In this document: positions 1 to 7,490 of the stretch, piece after piece
Position numbering within the stretch: the stretch's first letter is position 1
Layout: every line of letters starts with the position of its first letter
Source: Ktedonobacter sp. SOSP1-85
Lineage (GTDB): Bacteria > Chloroflexota > Ktedonobacteria > Ktedonobacterales > Ktedonobacteraceae
DNA length: 64,000 nt
Direction of reading: 5' to 3'
NCBI RefSeq assembly: GCF_016587415.1
Contig: NZ_BNJI01000001.1
Span: forward strand, 4,317,501 to 4,381,500
The notes under the pieces: generated by a model
What the model saw: the letters and a program-made list of their open reading frames with translations, nothing else
Told to the model about the DNA's origin: nothing
Databases searched by the model: none
Position numbers and translations under genes: made by a program

Positions 1-280
1 TTAGCACGGCCTCGGCCCCAGAGAAGCCCGAGCCAGAGACGCAGCAGGTCAGCTCGTTCTCGGTCTGGAAGAGCCAGCGCAGCAGCCCTGCGGTCTCCTG
101 CATAATTGCGAAGAGCTCTGGATCGAGATGTCCCAGTTGGGGCGCGGCACCCACCCGTAGCACACGCGGATCAACATTGCAGGGACCAGGCCCCAGCAGC
201 AGACGATAGGAAGGATTCAGCTCGGGAGGCGTAGCTCCCTCTGAGGAGCTTGTATATGGGCGGGCAAATGTTTGCGACAT
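1..280 (-). CDS. PLP-dependent aminotransferase, class V (serine/alanine-glyoxylate type), 3' part outside window
   Basis: Only the first 93 codons are present; the gene runs off the left edge. The start is the ATG at 278-280. The visible protein contains LLLGPGPCNVDPRVL near residue 28, then a GHLDPE stretch and an FQTENELTCCVSGSGFSG segment. This matches the N-terminal cofactor-phosphate region of class V aminotransferases of the serine-glyoxylate / alanine-glyoxylate / purine-catabolism group. The PLP lysine lies outside the window. It is downstream and on the same strand as a 2-hydroxyacid dehydrogenase, which fits glyoxylate/hydroxypyruvate or serine metabolism, since the transaminase makes or uses glyoxylate or hydroxypyruvate and the dehydrogenase reduces it. 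Substrate choice cannot be settled from this fragment. Confidence 0.8.
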   Translation of the reverse strand, partial: MSQTFARPYTSSSEGATPPELNPSYRLLLGPGPCNVDPRVLRVGAAPQLGHLDPELFAIMQETAGLLRWLFQTENELTCCVSGSGFSGAEAVL

Positions 281-303
281 GAGTAGTTTTCCCTTCTAGT
301 CAT

Positions 304-354
304 GTTATGGTGTGTGGTGCTGGATGACTTCCATTCACCATACACCATAACACA
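304..354. repeat. Inverted repeat between dehydrogenase and aminotransferase genes
   Basis: About 15-nt arms (TTATGGTGTGTGGTG and CACCATACACCATAA, one mismatch) around a loop of about 20 nt. It overlaps the 3' end of the dehydrogenase gene and precedes the aminotransferase start. Without a T tract it is a weak terminator; it may attenuate or stabilise the upstream mRNA. Confidence 0.5.
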
Positions 355-1338
355 TTATCTATTGACCTGGTTGGGTGGGCGCTGGCCCTGGGCGTGGGCC
401 GCGATATTTTCGGCGGCCATAGTTGCCATGCGTGTGCGTGTTTTCAGCGAGGCGCTGGCGATATGGGGTACGAGAACCACGTTCTCCATCGTCAGAAGCT
501 CAGGTTCAACGGCGGGTTCGTGCTCGAAGACATCGAGGCCAGCCCCCGCGATCCGCCCGGATTGCAGGGCGCGTACCAGGGCCTTCTCGTCCACCACCGG
601 TCCACGCGCGGTGTTGACGAGAATTGCCGACGGTTTCATCAGTGCCAGCTCGCGCTCGCCAATGAGGTGATGGGTTGAGGATGCGTAAGGGACGTGCAAG
701 CTCACAAAGTCGGACTGGCGCAATAGTTCATCCAGTTCAACATAGGTAAGCTGGTAACGATCCTCGATATCTGCCGGAAGGCGCTTTGTATTGTAGTAGA
801 GCACATGCATATCGAAGCCCCCGGCGCGTTTCGCCATGAGCTGGCCGATGCGCCCGGCGCCGATGATTCCCAGCGTTGAGCCATGGACCTCGGACCCACA
901 GAAGAGGAGGGGGCCCCAGCCGGTAAACTTGCCCGCGCGCAGGAATCGTTCGGCCTCGGGTACGCGCCTGGCGGTTGCCAGCAGCAGGGCGAAGGCCAGG
1001 TCGGTGGTGGTATCCGAGAGAATGCCCGGCGTATTGCTTACCGCGATCTGCTGGCGAGTCGCGGCCTCGACATCGATATTGTTATAGCCGACCGCCATGT
1101 TCGCCACCAGCTTGAGGCGAGGCGAGGCGCTGGCGCAAGCCTCTAGTAAGCGCGCGTCGATGGTATCGGTAAGCAGGCAGAGCAGATAGTCATGGCCGGG
1201 GACGCGGCGCAACAGTTCTTCCGGAGACCAGATAACACCCTCGTCCATATTGGCCTCAACCTCGCCAATGGCATGCAGGAGGGAGTAGGCGTCGGCAGGG
1301 ATTTTCTGCGTCACAAGAATCTTCGGTCGCTCAGGCAT
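355..1338 (-). CDS. D-isomer-specific 2-hydroxyacid dehydrogenase (glyoxylate/hydroxypyruvate reductase type)
   Basis: 327 residues, the usual family length. The NAD(P)-binding GxGxxG is at residues 160-165 (GAGRIG) inside LGIIGAGRIGQLMAKR. The catalytic triad of the family is visible: Arg245 in NTARGPVVDE, Glu274 in DVFEHEP and His292 in LVPHIAS. The enzyme is cytosolic and should reduce glyoxylate or hydroxypyruvate with NAD(P)H. The start ATG is preceded by GGAGGT seven bases upstream. The class V aminotransferase follows on the same strand after a 74-bp gap, so the two probably work on the same C2/C3 intermediates. A different small 2-keto acid substrate is possible. Confidence 0.88.
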   Translation of the reverse strand: MPERPKILVTQKIPADAYSLLHAIGEVEANMDEGVIWSPEELLRRVPGHDYLLCLLTDTIDARLLEACASASPRLKLVANMAVGYNNIDVEAATRQQIAVSNTPGILSDTTTDLAFALLLATARRVPEAERFLRAGKFTGWGPLLFCGSEVHGSTLGIIGAGRIGQLMAKRAGGFDMHVLYYNTKRLPADIEDRYQLTYVELDELLRQSDFVSLHVPYASSTHHLIGERELALMKPSAILVNTARGPVVDEKALVRALQSGRIAGAGLDVFEHEPAVEPELLTMENVVLVPHIASASLKTRTRMATMAAENIAAHAQGQRPPNQVNR

Positions 1339-1443
1339 GCAAAGACCTCCAGAAAAAATAGCAGTGAATTGGGAAAAGGGAGAAGCGGACTTTCATTGTA
1401 GCAAACGTATCGCTGGAGGTGCAAGCTAAAGCAGTGCATTTGT

Positions 1444-1509
1444 TTAACCTGGTACAAAAATAGAGCCGGGAGGAATTAGCCTCCCGGCTCTATTTTTGTA
1501 CCAGGTTAA
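1444..1509. terminator. Perfect 30-bp inverted repeat ending the cyclase gene
   Basis: Arms 1444-1473 and 1480-1509 match perfectly around a 6-nt loop. The right arm contains the stop codon (1506-1508) of the cyclase gene. A run of A/T inside each arm may act as a bidirectional U-tract equivalent. One of the longest members of the palindrome set in this window. Confidence 0.75.
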
Positions 1510-4500
1510 GATGTGAGGCGCTCGGCGACGTCGTTGAGGCGACGCAGGAACTGACGATCCTGGAGACGCTCCAGGGTGGGGCGCGCCATGTCAAGGTACC
1601 TGCGGTCACCCGTGCGCTCGGCGAGCACGATATCCAGGCGCGCGGCATGGACGACTTCTTGATATTGTTCAAGCTTTTCCAGGGCGCGGGCAAAGCGCTC
1701 GTTATCGTTATTGAGTAACGCGTAAGCAGCCTCAATATACTGTTTGAAGGAATCGCTTGAGCCTAAGCCATCACTTTGGGTGTTGGTAATAAGCTCTTCT
1801 GGAAAAGCTAAGTTGCGTTCAAGGCAGAATAGCAGTATTACCCGTGCCAATCCTCCTTGAATCTCTGTTAGCTTTAAAGAGGTCAGCGAGACATCATCAG
1901 CCTGAAAAGTACTAATAATATTAGTAAATTGTTCACCCAAAGTAGGGACCTCGCCAAGGAAACGGCGTAGGAATGATGCAATGGCATCAATAGTTGGTCG
2001 ATCTTCGCGGGCTAATGCCCAGCGGAGGAGATTAAAATAGCCTTCAAACATTTTGAATGTGCTCAAGTCATTGCTGCTTTGTTCACGTATCTCTTCCGCT
2101 TTGGAATAGAGTGTGTCAAGCAAATCCCAGCGACCTGCAATGAAGGCAACCACCATTACCGTGGAGAGAGTAGAACTCAGATGGAGCAGAGATTGACCCG
2201 GGCGCATGCTTTTTAATTCTTGCTGAATAAGATCGAAGCAGGTGTCATAGTTGCGCAGAGCGGCATTAGAGCGAATGAGCATCTGTAGCGCATCGCCTTG
2301 TTCCGACGCGGAGAGGTTAGCGATGGCACGACGGCGTTGAATGGGTTGGAGCGAAGCCTGAAAGTCATTTAGGCGTTGGTAGAGAGATGCCTGAGCATCT
2401 AGTGCCTCGCTAAGGGCTTGAGAATCGCCCTGTTGTTCAAAGTAGGCGGTGGCATCTTGCGCGATATTGAGTAGTTGCTGTAACTCTTCATTGCAGGCCT
2501 TCATGTAGTGTGAGAAACAGGGAACGAGCTGGATGCGCCACTGTTCGTACTCGTTACCGGAGGCTGTGGCAAGAGCCTGCGCGCGCTTCTGGAGAGTGGA
2601 AATATGTTCAGCTACATTCTCAAGGCGTTCATACTCACCAAAGCGTGTATAGTTGATGAGCAGTTTACGCAAGAGACGTGCTCCAATCAGGCTTTGAGCC
2701 GCGTCTGGTGTATGTTCCGCGTATTGTTTCTCCCAGTATGTGAAGGCTTGTCGATAAGCTTCTGCCGTGGTGAACGACCAGTAATAGCAGTCGCCCAGGT
2801 CTTCGTAAATGGAGATTAGCTCTGTCTCCGGTGCGATGGCGATGGCGCTCTGGAGGTAGTTCTGGGCCTCGAAGTAAGCCCCGGCGTGACTGGCCAGGTG
2901 GGCGGCACGGCGCAGGAAGTGGAGGGCCTTGACAACATCGAACTGAAGCTGGGTACGAATGGCGGCCTGGCGCGAGAGGGTTACGGCCTCGCGATAATGG
3001 TAGGCGATTAGCTCGGCGTACTCATCGAGATGGTCAGCATTGAGTGTCTCCAGCGAGGTCGCTATCTTCTCGTGTAGGCGTATGCGCTGTGTACGTGCGA
3101 GGGTGCCATAGGCGACATCGCGGAAGAGGATGTGGCGGAAGGCATAGGTCTGGCCCTCCGATGATACGAGAATGTCACGCTCTAGCAGGCCATCAAGCGC
3201 CTGTTGTAGCTCGCTCAGGCTATACTCGCTCAGGACCTCGGCCAGCATGGTCAGCGAGAGGGCACGCCCGGCGACCGAGGTCACCTGGAGCACCGAGCGC
3301 TCAGGCCGTGAGAGCTGATCCAGGCGCGCCTGCACGGCGGCATGGACCGTATCGGGGAGCTGTTCAATACTTGCGGCGTTTCCAGTGAGGCCGCGCTCTT
3401 GCAGGCCGCGCAGCAGCTCCAGGGCGAAGAAGGGATTGCCCCCCGAGCGCTCAACGATCTGGGTGCGTACAGCCTGAGGGACGTCCTGCATCAGGCGTGA
3501 GATCAACTCCTGCGTGTTGCGCGGCGAGAGGGGTTGCAGGGCCAGGGAGGTGAAGTTCTGGCGCCCTCCGCCCCAGTTAGGACGGCGATCCAGCAGCTCG
3601 GGACGGCTGAGCGCGATCAGCATGAGGGGGGCCTGGGTACGCAGGTGGGTGATGTATTCCACAAGATCGAAGAGACTATCGCTGGCCCAGTGTAGGTCCT
3701 CGAAGATAATGATGCGTGGGGCCTGGGTCGCCAGGACCTCGATCAGCAGTCGCCAGGCGGAGAAGATATTCTCACGGTCGGTCGTGGTCTCGCCCTCAAT
3801 ACCCAGGGTTGCCAGGATCAGGTCTGCCAGGCGCTCCGCGTCCGCTTGAGCATAGGTCGCGTTGAGAAAGACACGGGCCACGTTCGCACGCGTCATATCA
3901 CTCTGAATAAGCTGGCTCAAGAGGCCGCGCAGGGGCCAGTACGTCAGGGTCTGGCCGTAGGGGAGGCAGCGTGCCGTCGAAACCTGAAAGCTTTCATCGG
4001 GGTCCAGGCGAGCGAGAAACTCTTCCAGCAGGCGCGTCTTCCCGGTCCCAGCGGGCGCGGTAATAGAGACAAGCTGTGGACGCTCCTCCTCCAGAGCGCG
4101 GGCCTGTAGGAGTGCGAGCTGCATCAGGTCTTGCTTGCGGCCAACCAGGGGCGGGCGCTCAACCTTGCGCGTGGCGCGAGGTCCTTGCAGTGGATAGACC
4201 GTGAGGGGTTTGCTCTTGCCCTTGACCTCGGCGTGGCGCGAGGCCTCGAAGAGGAATGCATGACTGGCTGCGGCATAGGTCCGTTCTCCGGCTAAGATCT
4301 CGCCGGGATTGGCGTTCTGCTCCAGGCGTGCCGCCACGTTCACGGCATCACCAGTCGCCATGAACTGATTGCTAGTAGAATCGCTGGTCGCCATGACCTC
4401 GCCCGTATTGACGCCGATGCGTAGCTGGAAGAGGGAACCCAGCATCTCATCGTCGGCGACGGCCTTGCGCAGAGCCAGGGCGGCGGCCAGGGCGCGCTCG

Positions 4501-4721
4501 GGATCATCACCATGGGCCTGGGGGAGGCCAAATATCGCCATGACGGCGTCACCAATAAATTTTTCCAGCGTTCCCCCGTGCTGGGGAATGACCTGGCGTG
4601 CATGTTCATAATAACGACCCATCAGGGCGCGGACATCTTCGGGATCCAACTCATCACCCAGGGCGGTCGAACCAGTGACATCGGCAAAGAGGATACTGAC
4701 AAGCTTGCGCTCTTCTGGCAT
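1506..4721 (-). CDS. Class III adenylate cyclase domain fused to AAA/NACHT-like ATPase and TPR-like repeats
   Basis: 1071 residues from the ATG at 4719-4721, which has AAAGGAG a few bases upstream; a longer 5' reading exists but has no such site. Residues about 5-150 are a class III cyclase homology domain with metal Asp14 (FADVTGS) and Asp58 (KFIGDAV), the adenine-selecting pair Lys54/Asp115, and transition-state Asn118 and Arg122. All are kept, so it may be active and make cAMP. A P-loop (APAGTGKT, about 212-219) and a Walker B-like IIIFEDLHWAS near residue 345 mark a STAND/AAA-type NTPase. The C-terminal half is alpha-helical and resembles a TPR solenoid. Such fusions are abundant in Ktedonobacteria and resemble LuxR/AfsR-type signal ATPases. 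No membrane segment is seen. The ligand is unknown. Confidence 0.85.
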   Translation of the reverse strand: MPEERKLVSILFADVTGSTALGDELDPEDVRALMGRYYEHARQVIPQHGGTLEKFIGDAVMAIFGLPQAHGDDPERALAAALALRKAVADDEMLGSLFQLRIGVNTGEVMATSDSTSNQFMATGDAVNVAARLEQNANPGEILAGERTYAAASHAFLFEASRHAEVKGKSKPLTVYPLQGPRATRKVERPPLVGRKQDLMQLALLQARALEEERPQLVSITAPAGTGKTRLLEEFLARLDPDESFQVSTARCLPYGQTLTYWPLRGLLSQLIQSDMTRANVARVFLNATYAQADAERLADLILATLGIEGETTTDRENIFSAWRLLIEVLATQAPRIIIFEDLHWASDSLFDLVEYITHLRTQAPLMLIALSRPELLDRRPNWGGGRQNFTSLALQPLSPRNTQELISRLMQDVPQAVRTQIVERSGGNPFFALELLRGLQERGLTGNAASIEQLPDTVHAAVQARLDQLSRPERSVLQVTSVAGRALSLTMLAEVLSEYSLSELQQALDGLLERDILVSSEGQTYAFRHILFRDVAYGTLARTQRIRLHEKIATSLETLNADHLDEYAELIAYHYREAVTLSRQAAIRTQLQFDVVKALHFLRRAAHLASHAGAYFEAQNYLQSAIAIAPETELISIYEDLGDCYYWSFTTAEAYRQAFTYWEKQYAEHTPDAAQSLIGARLLRKLLINYTRFGEYERLENVAEHISTLQKRAQALATASGNEYEQWRIQLVPCFSHYMKACNEELQQLLNIAQDATAYFEQQGDSQALSEALDAQASLYQRLNDFQASLQPIQRRRAIANLSASEQGDALQMLIRSNAALRNYDTCFDLIQQELKSMRPGQSLLHLSSTLSTVMVVAFIAGRWDLLDTLYSKAEEIREQSSNDLSTFKMFEGYFNLLRWALAREDRPTIDAIASFLRRFLGEVPTLGEQFTNIISTFQADDVSLTSLKLTEIQGGLARVILLFCLERNLAFPEELITNTQSDGLGSSDSFKQYIEAAYALLNNDNERFARALEKLEQYQEVVHAARLDIVLAERTGDRRYLDMARPTLERLQDRQFLRRLNDVAERLTS

Positions 4722-5051
4722 GAGGACTCCTTTAGCACATTGAAAGAATGCAAATAAATGTTGATCTTGCTTTTCTATACATTCTAGCATAGAAGATTGC
4801 AAATATGCTGTTTGCCCGCAATTGGCGTATGCGGCTACTGTGTAGTTGCCTCACGGAGCTTACCTAAACGAGTAAGGTGTGTGGGGTGAGAAGACGCTAG
4901 GGGCGGCGGCAGAGTAATGGGAGAAAAGATAAACTGTACCTAAATTACTGAGTAATACGTTGTAGAAGAAAAGCCACCTACGTCAATGGCAGAGATAGTT
5001 TGAACTCGTAAGCAAGCACAAAAAGGAGAATGGAAGCGTGAGAGGAGGCCT
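4722..5051. other. Divergent intergenic region, cyclase and esterase promoters
   Basis: 330 bp between divergently transcribed genes. It must hold both promoters, but I see no convincing -35/-10 pair, no palindrome of the kind found elsewhere, and no small gene. The Shine-Dalgarno of the esterase (GAGAGGAGG) lies at its right end. Confidence 0.5.
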
Positions 5052-6059
5052 ATGCGTATGAAACAACGAGATACGCTGTTGGGGATAGGACTCTACGGGT
5101 GGGTGGTATTAAGCCTGTTGCTCACGGGCTGTGGTGGGGTGTCGCAGGCGCAAGAAAGCGCCATAGCGAACAAGAACGCGAAAATGACTCCAAAGATCGC
5201 GAATGGATGTGGGAAAGACGCTGAGGTGAAGGCGGGAGATAGCGAAGACGAGACGATGACTGCCGATCCCAGGGTTGCCAATGGCAATAGCATGCGCGAT
5301 TATTATATTCATGTGCCGACTGGCTATAATAAGACGCAGAGCATCCCCCTGGTCCTGGTATTTCATGGGACGGGGGCGCGAGGCTCAGACATGGAACAGG
5401 TCACGGGACTCTCGCAGTTAGCGGACCAGGAAAATTTTATTGTGGCCTATCCCCAGGGGTTGAAGGATAACAACGGACAGACCTTCTGGGCCAGCATTGG
5501 TACAACTCAGCAAGGTATCGATGAAATCCGCTATGTCGATGATTTGCTGGATAACCTGGAGCAGAGCTTCTGTATTGATGAGCAGCGCATCTATGCCACA
5601 GGTTTCTCCAATGGCGGCGGCATGAGTTGGTACCTGGCCTGCAACTTGCCGGAGCGGATCGCGGCCTTCGCGCCAGTCTCGGGCAATTTCTATGACCTGG
5701 ATACGGGCTGCAATATCAAGAAAGGCGTTCCCATTCTGGATGTGCATGGTACGGGCGACACGGTTGTGCCCTACATGGGCGGGCCTGCACCCGAGAAGCC
5801 AGATCTCCCCCTGCCATCGGTCCCGCAATGGCTCAATGAATGGGCTAAGCGCGATCACTGCGCCCAGGGACCCAATACCTTTTTCCAGAGTGGCAACGTC
5901 ACAGGAGAGGAGTGGATACGCTGTCGCGATGGCTCCTCAATTGTGCATTATCGTATTGAGGGCGGCGGGCATGCATGGCCTGCTTCGCTTGGTGGCTCGC
6001 CCTCCGCGTCGGAAACCATCTGGAACTTCTTCAAGCAGCATCCACTAACATATTCGTAA
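5052..6059 (+). CDS. Secreted lipoprotein esterase, polyhydroxybutyrate depolymerase/LpqC family
   Basis: 335 residues. The N-terminus is a lipoprotein signal: short basic n-region, hydrophobic core and lipobox LLTGC with Cys27. The alpha/beta hydrolase fold follows, with FHGTGARG (oxyanion region) near residue 104, nucleophile Ser186 in GFSNGG, acid Asp236 in HGTGDTVVPY and His307 in GGGHAWP. This is the layout of the PHB depolymerase / feruloyl-acetylxylan esterase family (COG3509). It should hydrolyse short polyester or carbohydrate esters at the outer face of the membrane. GAGAGGAGG precedes the start. Four to six extra cysteines (for example in SFCIDEQ and YLACNLP) could form disulfides. 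The exact substrate is unknown. Confidence 0.85.
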   Translation: MRMKQRDTLLGIGLYGWVVLSLLLTGCGGVSQAQESAIANKNAKMTPKIANGCGKDAEVKAGDSEDETMTADPRVANGNSMRDYYIHVPTGYNKTQSIPLVLVFHGTGARGSDMEQVTGLSQLADQENFIVAYPQGLKDNNGQTFWASIGTTQQGIDEIRYVDDLLDNLEQSFCIDEQRIYATGFSNGGGMSWYLACNLPERIAAFAPVSGNFYDLDTGCNIKKGVPILDVHGTGDTVVPYMGGPAPEKPDLPLPSVPQWLNEWAKRDHCAQGPNTFFQSGNVTGEEWIRCRDGSSIVHYRIEGGGHAWPASLGGSPSASETIWNFFKQHPLTYS

Positions 6060-6065
6060 GGTCTC

Positions 6066-6088
6066 CTCGGCGCCTATGACGCCTCGCA
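6066..6088 (-). repeat. Short hairpin module (TGCGAG...CGAG), copy 1
   Basis: On the minus strand it reads TGCGAG, a small inverted core (GCGTC-ATA-GGCGC), then CGAG. The same design lies beside three other long palindromes (27635, 40621 and 51422). Here it lies just 5' of the terminator hairpin at 6089. Confidence 0.35.
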
Positions 6089-6150
6089 GGGGTATGGTGT
6101 GTAGTAGCAGTGCCGCAGGCATTGCTACTACACACCATACCCCTTTTTTT
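6089..6150. terminator. Rho-independent terminator between convergent genes
   Basis: Arms of about 26 nt (6089-6114 and 6118-6143, one G-U wobble) with the 3-nt loop GCA, followed by seven T residues at 6144-6150. It ends the esterase transcript and overlaps the stop of the convergent FemAB-like gene, so it probably works in both directions. Confidence 0.85.
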
Positions 6151-7210
6151 ATCCCAGGTAGCGATAGAGGAGGCCGCCGAGCGAACTGGCGACAGGGAGT
6201 GGGAGCTGTTTCCAGGTAGAGGTGAGCAGGCGATACTTCCAGCTTTGCTCAGAGGTCGTGGCCAGGCCCGCCTGACGGGGATAGTAGTAGTAGGGAAGGG
6301 GGGTCAGCTCAGCGCCCCAGCGGCGTTTAAACTCCATCAGGCCCTCGTTGTCGCGGGCGGTGCGCCCCATATCGAGGACGCGGTAACCATGCTCACAGCC
6401 CCACTCGATGGCGTGCCACATCAAGAGGTTATTGGGGGCCAGGCGCAGGTAGCGTTCATCGGAGGCACCATAGGCATAGCGCAACGTCGTACCGGACCCC
6501 AGCAGGACCATGCCAGCAATTGGTTGTTGCTCATACTCTGCCAGCAAGAGGATCATATGCTCACCTGGGGCGAAGCTCTCCCATAGTTTGTGAAAGAAGG
6601 CCGAGGGTTGGGCAGGCATTCCATGCTTGCGTGTGCGTGTGAGCACATGGAGCCGGTGATAGGTTGCCACATCGGCGGTGCTATCTGCGACACGAATGGA
6701 GAGGCCGTTCTTGCGCGCCTTCTTGACCTGGTGCTGTACAGGCTTGCGCAGGTGTGACCAGGCGAGGGCGGGATCGCTTTCCAGGTTCAGGCGCCAGGTG
6801 ACATAGAGATCACTCTCGACGAAGGCTGGATGATTGGCGAGCAGAGGATTGGTGCCAGTGCGTAGCTCAAGATAGCGTGCCTTACGCTGGCGTGTCAGCT
6901 CGATAGCCTGCTCGAGTAGTTCGAGCGCGCTCGCCTCATTCTGTGCCAGCAGGGGCGCATGATCGGAGAATGGGAGCGAGACGAGATGTGTTCCCGCCAG
7001 TGGACTGCGCACAGTATAGAGAGAGAGGGTGCCCGCGAGCGAGCGAGCGGGGTCACCTGCCCCAGCGGTATAGCTCTCCAGGTGCGTGGGTTTAAAGCCA
7101 TAGACGTGTTGGAGTAGATCGAGCCAACCTGGCTGGCTATAGAAAGACGCCTGCTCATGCTGCTCAATAAAAGCCTGCCGAGAGGTTTGTATTGTCGTAG
7201 TTTCAAGCAT
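6149..7210 (-). CDS. FemAB-like GNAT-fold aminoacyl/acyl transferase
   Basis: 353 residues from the ATG at 7208-7210; the frame stays open further upstream but runs into the divergent promoter region. Residues about 145-330 match the BioF2/FemAB half-domain: YLELRTGTN, then KKARKNGLSIRV, LLAEYEQQPIAGMVLLGSGTTLRYAYGASD, and LLMWHAIEWGCEHGYRVLDMGRT. FemAB relatives add amino acids to peptidoglycan or work in exopolysaccharide (PEP-CTERM/XrtA) loci. Here it lies close to an exopolysaccharide cluster, which supports a role at the cell envelope. It is cytosolic, without a membrane segment. Which acceptor it modifies cannot be told. Confidence 0.75.
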   Translation of the reverse strand: MLETTTIQTSRQAFIEQHEQASFYSQPGWLDLLQHVYGFKPTHLESYTAGAGDPARSLAGTLSLYTVRSPLAGTHLVSLPFSDHAPLLAQNEASALELLEQAIELTRQRKARYLELRTGTNPLLANHPAFVESDLYVTWRLNLESDPALAWSHLRKPVQHQVKKARKNGLSIRVADSTADVATYHRLHVLTRTRKHGMPAQPSAFFHKLWESFAPGEHMILLLAEYEQQPIAGMVLLGSGTTLRYAYGASDERYLRLAPNNLLMWHAIEWGCEHGYRVLDMGRTARDNEGLMEFKRRWGAELTPLPYYYYPRQAGLATTSEQSWKYRLLTSTWKQLPLPVASSLGGLLYRYLG

Positions 7211-7490
7211 AGTCCTATCGCTCTCTCCTGTATGCATAAAGTTGCTTATATTGTCGTGCTTGAGTATACCTGGAAGAAGTTGTGATGGCGTTGCGATAGT
7301 GGGTTCGTTTGTGTTTATATGCGTATATACGAACGCATATATGATGCTGGCAATGGCTATCACCTGTACCATATCACCACAGGAAGCAATGCGATCCAAC
7401 CGCTTCAGCACCACATTAGTTATCGCAAATACACAGCTAAATGGTAACGTCTCTTTAAGAGCGTATTTACGAAATGAAGGGACGATAGAC

